From assembly GCA_963774935.1 (NCBI GenBank), contig CAVZGO010000003.1:124001-188000 (forward strand): a stretch of 64,000 nucleotides of DNA, given 5' to 3'. Below are positions 55,961 to 64,000 of the stretch, piece by piece. The notes beneath the pieces were generated by a model. That model was not told where the DNA came from and made no database searches. It saw nothing but the letters and a program-made list of their open reading frames with translations. The stretch's first letter is position 1, and every line of letters starts with the position of its first letter. The position numbers and the translations under genes are program-made. This stretch comes from CAVZGO01 sp963774935 (lineage in GTDB: Bacteria > Chloroflexota > Anaerolineae > Anaerolineales > UBA4823).

Positions 55961-57733
55961 ATGAATCTCGAAAATTATAGGGAGCGAACATCAAATATCT
56001 ATGAGCAAGTCGAAGGGTATCCTAAACCTCCGCTCTCTCCCCTTCCGGATAAGGATGATTACAGCTCCCTTATCAAGGATGGTTTAGTTCTGAACTCTAA
56101 GTCAGAAAAAATCCTTCGAGCTTTTGGCACTCTGAGCGGTTTTCGTCATTATCATCAGGATTTTGAAAATCATTTTGAAGAGATATTGCGGAGTACCAAT
56201 ACGCGCGGTCCAGGTCTATTTGCTCCTGTCATTTCGGCTTCTCTGGCAATGGATCCTGATCCACGACCTCTAACACCTTACGAAAGGGCTGCAACATTAT
56301 TATTTGCATCGCATGCGCTTTACCAGGATATTATTACGGCGAAATTTCCACCTGATACTTACAAAGGACAGGTACTGGAGATGGGCCAATATCCAAATTT
56401 GTTTGCGACAAATATCGTCGTTGATCGAGCAGGTGGCAGGTTATTTAAGAGTAATAACAACCAGTTTATTGTCGTGGTCGTTAACAATCGTTTTTTTGTG
56501 CTGGAAATTTGGAACCAAACTCGACCTCTTTCGATTAGAGAAACGGCTGATATTCTCGAAGCTATCGCCAAATACGCTCGAGACGAGAATTCTGGCGAGG
56601 AATCTCAGTCCCCAGCGATAATCACTGCAGTAGCTGATCGGACCCAGAAACAACTATTTTCACAAATTCGCAGACACGCTGTCAATCAGCAATCACTCGA
56701 GGTACTGAAACATACCTTCCTGGTATTATGCCTGGATTTGGATTCGACTCCTGCAAACGCTGAAGAGCTCGCTCAATCCAGCCATATTGGAAATCTGAAT
56801 AACCGTTGGTGGCACTCAAGCCTGCAACTCGTAGTTTTTGGCAATTCCCAAGCGGCAGCAATTGGAAGCTTCAGTGCTTATATCGATGGCAACGTGATGA
56901 TGCGAGGGATCTCGGAAATTCAACAAAGAGCTTTGCAAATCACCCTCGGCTCAAATGAATCTTCCACAATTCCGAAGGAAAACCTGATTTCCGAGTTAAA
57001 GTGGCATATCCTCCCTGAATGGATAGCCACAGCCCAAAAGGACCTTGAACCGATCCTGGACCACCAGCCATCAACCTTTACAATAGGCGGTATTGGAAGA
57101 AAATCCTTTGTCTCGAAGAATTTAGAGCCGGTACCGGTTTTTATCCTTGCTCTCCAAATGTCTGCCAACACATTCTCTCAGAAAACCCCGCTGATAACCC
57201 AATTTTTTACCCTGTCCCGCTATCGATGCATGGACCTGGATACTACATTTGTAACCACCGAAGAGGTAATACTGTTTACGAAAGAAATGCGAACAGACAA
57301 AATCAACGCGCGCAGCTTGATCGAACCAGCCATTCGCTCCCAGATCGAAGCCATTCGAAAGGGTAGAAAAGAGCTCTCGCAGATGACGATCCTGGGTTAT
57401 TATTTGAATTCTCGATCAGGGATGGTTAAATACTATATCAACAGTATCCTCATGCTTACCATCTTTTTGCTTCGAAAACTGGGTTTGTTATTTCCAAGAC
57501 CCAGGGAAATCGTTGTCTCGCATCCTGAAATTTATCCAGGTATACCTGTGGTCGGCCGGCCTGGTGTCAGGTTACCTTATGCGAAATTGTTCGGTCTTCA
57601 TTATCAGATATTCCCAGATTCCATTGTTGTTACGATGATGCCTGGCATCGAATGGCAAATCTCTAACAGAGATTTGGTGCTCGAATTAGAGAGAAATCTT
57701 AATAGAATCCTCGGACTTGATGATGACGAATAA
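55961..57733 (+). CDS. Carnitine/choline O-acyltransferase-like protein, probable pseudoenzyme
   Basis: A 590-residue protein whose full length fits the carnitine acyltransferase family. Matching segments: the early TRGPGLFAPVISASL, TNIVVDRAGGRLFKSNNNQFIVVV, NNRWWHSSLQLVVF, and GIGRKSFVSKNLEPVPVFILALQ aligned with the CoA-site K-x-x-x-x-S-x-D-x-x-x-Q-x-ALQ region. At the catalytic motif, where the family has G-E-H-S-x-x-D-G, this protein has GSFSAYIDG, so the catalytic histidine is replaced by phenylalanine. It probably does not transfer acyl groups, or does so differently. It starts 51 bases after the IS30 end and is followed closely by an HAD gene. Confidence 0.62.
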   Translation: MNLENYRERTSNIYEQVEGYPKPPLSPLPDKDDYSSLIKDGLVLNSKSEKILRAFGTLSGFRHYHQDFENHFEEILRSTNTRGPGLFAPVISASLAMDPDPRPLTPYERAATLLFASHALYQDIITAKFPPDTYKGQVLEMGQYPNLFATNIVVDRAGGRLFKSNNNQFIVVVVNNRFFVLEIWNQTRPLSIRETADILEAIAKYARDENSGEESQSPAIITAVADRTQKQLFSQIRRHAVNQQSLEVLKHTFLVLCLDLDSTPANAEELAQSSHIGNLNNRWWHSSLQLVVFGNSQAAAIGSFSAYIDGNVMMRGISEIQQRALQITLGSNESSTIPKENLISELKWHILPEWIATAQKDLEPILDHQPSTFTIGGIGRKSFVSKNLEPVPVFILALQMSANTFSQKTPLITQFFTLSRYRCMDLDTTFVTTEEVILFTKEMRTDKINARSLIEPAIRSQIEAIRKGRKELSQMTILGYYLNSRSGMVKYYINSILMLTIFLLRKLGLLFPRPREIVVSHPEIYPGIPVVGRPGVRLPYAKLFGLHYQIFPDSIVVTMMPGIEWQISNRDLVLELERNLNRILGLDDDE

Positions 57734-57745
57734 ATAACGATAATC

Positions 57746-58459
57746 ATGGACATGATATCCTCGATCCGCTTAATCGCATTTGATGCCGATGATACGCTTT
57801 GGCATAATGAGCGTATCTATCGCGACGCCCAAGAAAGATGGACGCAATTATTAATCAAGTACATCCCGTTGGATAATTATGACGCATATCTATTTCAGAC
57901 TGAATTACAAAACATTACGGATTTTGGTTTCGGGATTAAATCCTTTACCCTTTCGATGATCCAGGCAGCTATTGAGCTGACGCAGGGTCGCATTAAAGGA
58001 GATGATATATTAGAAATTGTATCCATCGCAAAACAAATGCTTGACACACCTACCGAACTCCTGGAAGGAGTTAGAGACACAGTAGTTGAGCTATCGAGCT
58101 CATTCCCATTAATGATCATAACGAAAGGTGATTTACTCGATCAACAACGCAAATTAGAACGTTCTGGCTTAGCTGATTATTTTGAATGGGTTGAAATTGT
58201 TTCAGATAAGACAGAAAAAGTTTACAGCCGCCTGCTTGAGACTCACAACCTGAAATCACACCAATTTGTCATGGTTGGTAACTCATTGCGATCAGATATT
58301 CTGCCGGTAATAGCGATTGGAGGTCATGCGATTTATATACCCTATGAGATGACCTGGGAGCACGAGCTCCTTGTTGATCATTTTGAGAACCAAGGTTCTT
58401 ACCATGAAATTTCCTCGATCAACAAGCTGCCATCTCTTATTACACAAATTGACCAGTAA
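57746..58459 (+). CDS. HAD-superfamily hydrolase
   Basis: A 237-residue HAD phosphatase. Motif I is FDADDTLW (nucleophile Asp), motif II IITKGD, motif III a lysine in SDKTEKVY, motif IV VGNSLRSDI. A helical cap lies between motifs I and II. The substrate is unknown. It starts 13 bases after the acyltransferase-like gene and probably shares its transcript. Confidence 0.85.
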   Translation: MDMISSIRLIAFDADDTLWHNERIYRDAQERWTQLLIKYIPLDNYDAYLFQTELQNITDFGFGIKSFTLSMIQAAIELTQGRIKGDDILEIVSIAKQMLDTPTELLEGVRDTVVELSSSFPLMIITKGDLLDQQRKLERSGLADYFEWVEIVSDKTEKVYSRLLETHNLKSHQFVMVGNSLRSDILPVIAIGGHAIYIPYEMTWEHELLVDHFENQGSYHEISSINKLPSLITQIDQ

Positions 58460-58553
58460 TCCTTAGGTGCCCATTGAGGTGAGGTTTCGCAGAACGGGTG
58501 ATAAAAATCACTGGAACAATTCTCGCCCAAGGGCCAATGATTAAGCATAGATA

Positions 58554-59387
58554 GTGCAGCTTCTTATGGATATCTCCCAGTTCTCACAATTACTTGAGTT
58601 CACAGAGGCGTATGCCTGGGCAGACCAATATGCCGCGACACCTGAGGATTATCGCGAAGAATTTGGGCTAATCGTTGAAAATTTAGGTTCCGCAGTTGTA
58701 TTAGCGATGCCAGCTAATGAAGATACTTTCTTCAATCGAGTGATTGGCTTAGGTCTAAAGGAACCAGCCGAAGAGCAAATGCTTGACGATTTATTGTCTT
58801 TTCTTTCCTGGGCTAATGTTCGTAAGTGCATGATCAATCTATCGCCATTCTCTCAACCAACCGATTTATCGACCTGGCTGGAAGCACGTGGTTTTCAACG
58901 AGAGATGAATCACGCCAAATTACTCAGACAAAATTCACAAATTGAAAAATCACCATGTGATTTAAGAATCGAACTTACAGATACAGATTATGCAGATGCA
59001 TTTGCTTATGTTGCGATGCACGCATTTGGATCACCTGATTATATTTATCCCTGGCTAAAATCTACTGTTGGGAGACAGAGCTGGTATCACTATGTCGCAT
59101 GGGATGGCGATTGGCCAGTCGCTTCTGCAGCATTATTTGTCCGTGGCGAAGTCGGTTGGTTAGGGCATGGCAGCACATTGCCTAGCCATCGGGGATGGGG
59201 TGCGCAAAAACACTTAATTATCCGCCGAATTAGAGATGGTTTGGCATTGGGCTGTAAATGGTTCGTGTCAGAAACAAACGAATATATTCCTGGTATACCA
59301 AATCCATCGTACAATAATTTAATTCGGGTGGGTTTTCAACAGGCATATCTCCGCCAGACCTACATCTACTATGCCGATTCCGAATGA
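58554..59387 (+). CDS. GNAT-family N-acetyltransferase
   Basis: A 277-residue protein (GTG 58554 or ATG 58566). The C-terminal half is a GNAT domain: AAALFVRGEVGWLGHGSTLPSHRGWGAQKHLI contains the acetyl-CoA loop R-x-x-G-x-x (HRGWGAQ), followed by SETNEYIPGIPNPSYNNLIRVGF. The N-terminal 130 residues resemble a second, degenerate GNAT fold. The substrate is unknown. Confidence 0.75.
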   Translation: MQLLMDISQFSQLLEFTEAYAWADQYAATPEDYREEFGLIVENLGSAVVLAMPANEDTFFNRVIGLGLKEPAEEQMLDDLLSFLSWANVRKCMINLSPFSQPTDLSTWLEARGFQREMNHAKLLRQNSQIEKSPCDLRIELTDTDYADAFAYVAMHAFGSPDYIYPWLKSTVGRQSWYHYVAWDGDWPVASAALFVRGEVGWLGHGSTLPSHRGWGAQKHLIIRRIRDGLALGCKWFVSETNEYIPGIPNPSYNNLIRVGFQQAYLRQTYIYYADSE

Positions 59388-59541
59388 TCGGGATAGGAAA
59401 TAATTCATTGTAAGAAAAAACATCATATTGAAGGAATATTTAGTGCGATTATTGCCATCTATTTGCATTTATGGTATCCTGAGCTAATCCGGCATACTTA
59501 TTGCAACTTATTCGTTAATCACCACGATGGGGATTATTGCC

Positions 59542-60880
59542 ATGAAAAGCTGGGCCAGAAAAATAATCATAGGATGCGGAGCATTATTCGTAATTTTAAC
59601 CGCCTGGTATGCTGTCCAAGCTGTAGTTCCCGCCAATATTCCATCTGCTTACGCTCAAAATTCAACGAATAAACCGATTGATGGGTGGATTGTTTGCAGG
59701 GATCTTGGGGTAGGCGCCGTCCCTGGATTGGATGAGGTCAGGCAACGTTTCAAACTTTGCCATCCAACTGGATGGGAGGTATTAACATACTGCCTAAAGC
59801 CTGGGTTACCTCCGCCTTCGGTTGGTGCCAGTTGCACTCGCACAGGAGAAGTTACTTACTGGTGTGGTCGTGGAATTCAACCAGTAAAGGAATACACGAT
59901 TGTTCAAATTCCTACCGATACACCCCCTCCCCCGATAGCAACTCTCACGCCAGCAACTCCACCTCCTTCTACCCAACCAACAATCACACCAGAAGAGAAA
60001 CCGACTCAGCCTGTACCATTACAACCTACTCGTCGACCACCTCCCGGTGGACCCGATTTAGATCAATGGCTGGGCTCTATCTTCGAATTTAAGAATTCGG
60101 ACCTTAATTCTGGTAGTGAGGACATGAGTAATCCATCTCCAACCCCATTTCAACCTGTTACGTATCCGAAGATTCCTGAATTGCTCCAACAAACAACTCC
60201 CTTGCCGTCGTCAACAATCGGATCCGTGTTTAATTCAGGATCGGTCCAAACGCCTGGGAAGATCTCAACGGAAATTAATTTCGATGAAGGCAGCCAACGA
60301 ATTGTAGTGAAAGTATTTCCAAACTCAAAACGAATTAACAACGGCAACCCTGTCGTGATTAAATTCTTACCTTCGAATTCTTGTGAGTTTGGTGATAAGC
60401 GCGGTCTGCGTCTACGAGTTTCAATTCGATAACAACGTCCATGTCAAATGGATATCAACACATTCTGGTATTGGTGGAGAAGCGCAGGCATTCAGAAACG
60501 CTGTTGAAGGAACATCTATCGACCAGGCTGGTTATTCTCTAAAACAAATAAATCAGAATATTGCAACATTAACGGGTGCACCAGTTGAGATTCAGCAGGG
60601 CGAGACAAATCTTGGCAGCCTGGAATTAATTGCGCTTATTCGCATACCTTCAAACCAGGTCTCTAATTATTTGGGATTACCCGTTGAAGAGGCATTTACT
60701 TTCGCAGCACAATTGGATCCATCTATCTTAACTGCATTGGAAACCGACTCCGAGCTGTTTGTCGTTGAAACCTGTGGTTGGAAAATACCTGGGGAAGCAA
60801 CGATGCGTGGATTACCGAATACATCATCATCTATTTATATTGGTATAATTCGTCAGACTACTTCGGAATTGATCCCCTGA
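59542..60880 (+). pseudogene. Secreted Pro/Thr-rich protein (frameshift near 60403)
   Basis: Two frames join into about 445 residues. The N-terminus (ATG 59542, or 59527) has a signal segment KIIIGCGALFVILTAWYAVQ ending near SAYAQ. Then comes a Cys-containing domain (WIVCRDLGV, RFKLCHPTGW, ASCTRTGEVTYWCGRG), a Pro/Thr-rich linker with DTPPPP and TPATPPP, and a C-terminal region (YEFQFDNNVHVKWIST, TLTGAPVEIQQGE). One extra G near 60403 separates FGDKR from VCVYEF. No family recognised; it looks like an extracellular or surface protein. Confidence 0.6.
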
Positions 60881-60936
60881 AATATGATTTTCCTATAAAT
60901 TTAGCCGGTTGAAAACCGGTTAATTCTGTGCCATTT

Positions 60937-62093
60937 ATGCGAATAAAATTTCAGAAAGTAATTAATACAGAGACAATTTTATTAGCATCGATTGCTGTAA
61001 TGGCGTTGTTACTGCGATTTCAGCCTGAGAAGCTATCAGTCCTTAGACTTTCTAGAATTCGGTCGCGATTGGTATTGGTATCTACGCAAGGCAGGTTTCG
61101 AGGCTTTTTCTAAGGATTTCTACAACTATTCTCCTCTCTATCTATATCTGCTTTTCCTCGGTAAGTTTGGTCCGTCCCCCTATATCAGCAATCACGGCTG
61201 TAAAGCTACCCGCTATTATCGCGGATTTCATTCTGGCGGGTTACGGCTCGCAAATCGTGAAATTACAATACCCCAACGGCCCGTGGCGAGCATTGGCATT
61301 TTTTACTTTTCTTTTTGCTCCAACAGCGGTAATCAATGGCGCGCTCTGGGGACAGACGGACAGCTTATTTACAGCTGCCCTGATTGCCTGTCTTTATTAT
61401 CTGCTAATAGACCACCAGTGGAGTGGGATGCTCGCATTTGGGATTGCGATAGCATTTAAAGCTCAGGCTCTATTTTTCCTTCCTGTAATCATAATCTTAC
61501 TGCTGACTGGTCGCTTGAAATGGAAAACCCTACTGGTTGCACCTGCAGTTTATCTACTCTCCGTATTGCCAGCCTGGATTGCCGGCAGGCCTTTCATTGA
61601 TCTTCTCACGATCTATTTCAAGCAGGCGGAAACATACCATCATCTGACGATGAATGCGCCATCCATCTATGTTTGGTTTCCTGACCAACTTTTTAATATT
61701 TTCAACCTGGCGGGGATAATTTATTGCTGTGCGATAATCATCATTTTTATATTCGTGGTAGTAAATAGTCGGCAGAAAATATCAGGCTCTTTGCTCATTC
61801 ATCTAGCATTACTCTCTACATTGCTTGTACCTTTTTTCCTTCCCAGAATGCACGAACGGTATTATTTCCCAGCCGACATGATCTCAATTTTGTATGCTTT
61901 CTATTATCCAAAATATTTTTATATCGCCATTATCATAAATCTGGTGTCGTTCTTTGCATATCTGCCGTTCCTTTTTCAGATCGAGGCAATTCCACTCTCT
62001 CTCCTGGCTTTAGCCCTTATGAGCGTGATCATTTTCTTATCATATCAATTGGTTCATAATTTATATGCAGGTCAATCCAAAGCAATTGAATGA
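60937..62093 (+). CDS. GT-C-type glycosyltransferase, Gpi18-like mannosyltransferase (frameshifts near 61020 and 61178)
   Basis: About 384 residues after two single-base corrections. It opens with a helix (ILLASIAVMALLLRF), continues SLRSYQSLDFLEFGRDWYWYL and FYNYSPLYLYLLFLG in the next frame, then from 61178 PAIIADFILAG, FAPTAVINGALWGQTDSLFTAALIACLYYL, and PFFLPRMHERYYFPADMISI. The WGQTDS and MHERYYFP motifs are typical of bacterial Gpi18-like and related membrane mannosyltransferases that use polyprenyl-phospho sugars. About nine further helices. Role: surface glycan or lipoglycan synthesis, inferred. Confidence 0.72.
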
Positions 62094-62117
62094 AAATCAA
62101 GAGCGCTGAAGGGTATC

Positions 62118-62315
62118 ATGCAACCTACGAAATCCTTTGAGAATATTCCATTTAATCCAGCATTCTTTCCACAACAAATAGTACTGTTGTCTGTTGGTGA
62201 TAATATGATGCCAATGGGTTACTGGACGGAAATATCCAAAGAGCCGTTCAGATTTCTTATATGCATGGGTGTTGGTAACTACAGCCTCACATTGATAACA
62301 AAATACAGGCACTGA
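62118..62315 (+). pseudogene. Flavin-reductase-like protein, N-terminal fragment
   Basis: Sixty-five codons beginning MQPTKSFENIPFNPAFFPQQIVLLSVG and containing MMPMGYWTEISKEPFRFLICMGVGNYSL, which resembles the start of a flavin-reductase-family protein of about 190 residues. The frame stops at 62315, and no continuation is found in the other frames before the next gene, so this seems a truncated remnant. Confidence is limited because the family is recalled from memory. Confidence 0.45.
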
Positions 62316-62505
62316 TTTGATATTAGCAACTAAATCTTTTGGATTATTGACAAACCAATCAAAAAAGGTAATATCGAACATACAACGTACAACTCATAAG
62401 CATTGATCGGGTGTTCGATAACCCCTTTGCAAAGAAAGTAGATGGAGAACTGGAAAATTAGATGTCCAACCAGGATGTTTTTATCGCTTACAGGAATTGA
62501 GTGAA

Positions 62506-63465
62506 ATGACAGAAGACAAAGTCTACTTTCAGTGGCAAAATCCATTTCTAAGATCAAAAATCTATCCATCACGGAATGTTGAGATGATGGAGTTCTTAGT
62601 AACCTATAAAGAAGCCGACTTAGTTCAGGAGAGCAAAACCAAACCATCAAACACAGCTCAAAATTGGGTGAGACAAGAGTTGAACACATTTTCACAAGAG
62701 CTTCAATCGATGGTAGATCGAAATGATCACTCAGGTCTCTTACGAAAAGTAATTTCTTACCTGGAACAAAGCCGCCATAATTTCGATCCCTGGATCAAGT
62801 ACATGATCATCCACTTCACAGGCATGCGATATAAGACAGCGCATGGGAGTTATGCTGATCCAAGGCGAATTTTAGTCTTAATCGAAGAGCAAGAATTTTC
62901 CACGTTGCGTCGTTGGTTGTTAGGAATCCAGCCAGATTTAATTGATATGGAAATTACGAAAGCAACGCCTGAGATGTCCCAAATGTTGTTGGTTGAGAAA
63001 GATCCCAAAATACAACAAAAGCTTCAAAAAGCGAATTCAATGATGCGAGATCAACGATTGAAACGACAAGGGATCATTGATTTCCGCCAGCTACAATCTG
63101 ATCAACGCAAAACCAATTATTTAAACCTTTCTGAGGACGGTGTACTTAGTGAACTCGAGAAGATAGGTCCAGAGGTAGCAATTCATTCCCAGATTGGTTT
63201 TGGACAGAATTAGTTCGCCGTATTCCTTAAGCCTAGGTATGTCGGTGCCGGCAATAAAGACAACTGGGATAACCTCACTTACGATTTACAACGCTCGCGG
63301 AATCAATTCCCACCCAATTCGTGCAATTATTCGTAGACTGGTTACGAAGTCCTGGCTGCGAGATCACTGCCTGGAGAGATAAAAATTTACGGGACCTGTC
63401 TTTAAAGTATCCAGTGCAGTTTGTAATGAAGTATCTGAGCACATTCATCATCTGCGAGGTTTGAA
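62506..63465 (+). CDS. Conserved-looking hypothetical protein, frame broken near its 3' end
   Basis: The main frame (ATG 62506 to 63213, 235 residues) is hydrophilic: KVYFQWQNPFLRSKIYPSR, RHNFDPWIKYMIIHFTGMRYKTAH and FSTLRRWLLGIQPDLID. Past 63213, other frames continue protein-like sequence: WTELVRRIP, then KPRYVGAGNKDNWDNLTYDL, then FVDWLRSPGCEITAWRDKNL to a TGA at 63463-63465. That needs one-base changes near 63207, 63226 and 63333. The N-terminal QWQNP-Y/F-L-x-K-x-IYP pattern occurs in hypothetical proteins of Chloroflexota as I recall, with no known function. Confidence 0.5.
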
Positions 63466-64000
63466 GCCCCGTGGTGGGCTAACTGCCAGGCCGCCTTTCT
63501 ATCTTGAACAGAAGATGACGATAATCCTGAAAGTCAGCCCAAGGCAGCGAAACATTAAATCTCCTCGCCAAATCCAACACGAAAAGAGCGTGGCAAAAAT
63601 CAGCCACCCGTCCAACCCCTCCAAGAAGCATCATTGCCTTTCCCAGGAGAGAATAAACCATTCCTCCGACGACCAGTCGGAATGGGGCAGTATGAAGAGA
63701 GGGGGAGTATTCTTTGGCTCAGATGGAAAATCCAAACCGAATTGATGGCAGATAACCCATCCGATCAGGGATTACCAATTTCTCAAGGGAGATGGAAGGG
63801 ATTGGCGATATAATTTCCAGCCAGCAGGGCAGCAAGCTGTTCCTGCGAAACAAAACGCTTCCTGCAATGGTGGCTCAACCTGCATTGCAACACGAAAGCC
63901 AGGCGATAAAGAAAAAGTAAAAAATAAAAAGCCTGAAAATAAATCACGACCAACAACCGTTGATTTCACTCAATGGCTTCGCTGGCAACACTAATTCGTC
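63466..64000 (+). other. Window end with disrupted coding potential
   Basis: Two open stretches share the + strand: one at 63461-63745 (hydrophilic, no recognised family) and, after its TGA, an in-frame segment from about 63750 to a TAA near 63994 reading ITHPIRDYQFLKGDGRDWRYN to VDFTQWLRWQH. They may be parts of one gene broken by indels. No homology recognised, no regulatory element seen. Confidence 0.3.

Noticed and set aside
62097..62381. 94-codon minus strand ORF
   Set aside because: It is the reverse frame of the flavin-reductase-like fragment, which has the better protein similarity.
63772..63969. 65-codon minus strand ORF at the window end
   Set aside because: It overlaps a longer open + strand stretch and has no recognisable features.
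1..64000. CRISPR arrays, rRNA and tRNA genes
   Set aside because: I scanned by eye for regularly spaced direct repeats, tRNA T-arm/anticodon patterns and rRNA motifs and saw none; a tool-based scan could still find a diverged tRNA.

Overview
The window most resembles an anaerobic member of the Chloroflexota, probably class Anaerolineae. This is an inference from gene content: a NAD-linked [NiFe] hydrogenase and selenocysteine formate dehydrogenase cluster, glycerol/dihydroxyacetone metabolism tied to a succinate-dehydrogenase-like membrane module, an MrfAB repair pair and WGQ-type glycosyltransferases. No rRNA or tRNA was seen to fix the taxonomy.

Layout. (1) 1-18930, + strand: the tail of fdhD; a small accessory module (two DRTGG-domain proteins, a CBS/ATPase protein, a PHP-domain protein, an HATPase and a thioredoxin-like ferredoxin homologue); two NuoE/NuoF diaphorase pairs; a NuoG-like subunit; a HoxY/HoxH-type [NiFe] hydrogenase with its maturation protease; a formate dehydrogenase read through an in-frame UGA (selenocysteine); a GlmS-type aminotransferase; and an alpha/beta hydrolase. 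(2) 18947-31119, - strand: a DhaM-type phosphotransferase (EIIA-HPr-complete EI), SdhD/SdhC/SdhB-like subunits, a GlpA-like glycerol-3-phosphate dehydrogenase and a methyltransferase in one tight operon, then glpK-dhaL-dhaK behind a long structured leader, then the regulator dhaR. Together these would convert glycerol and dihydroxyacetone to dihydroxyacetone phosphate and pass electrons to quinone. (3) 31256-40006, + strand: a DegV protein, an FGGY kinase, an MrfA helicase carrying an HNH insertion with MrfB, an MFS transporter and a creatininase-family protein. (4) 40007-52044, - strand: envelope genes (a C45 acyltransferase, a fused sugar-1-phosphate transferase, an O-antigen-ligase/TPR protein, a MecA_N-type penicillin-binding protein, an LpxL-like acyltransferase) plus a biotin carboxylase/biotin carrier pair. 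(5) 52186-64000: a universal stress protein, an M20 amidohydrolase, YqaE, an IS30 element, a carnitine-acyltransferase-like protein, HAD and GNAT proteins, a secreted Pro/Thr-rich protein, a GT-C glycosyltransferase and broken hypothetical genes.

A caveat runs through the annotation. At least 11 conserved genes are split by single-base shifts, about 18 apparent insertions against 4 deletions. These look like uncorrected sequencing indels more than biological decay. I merged the frames and give the shift positions. I use type pseudogene only where no single frame carries most of the gene.
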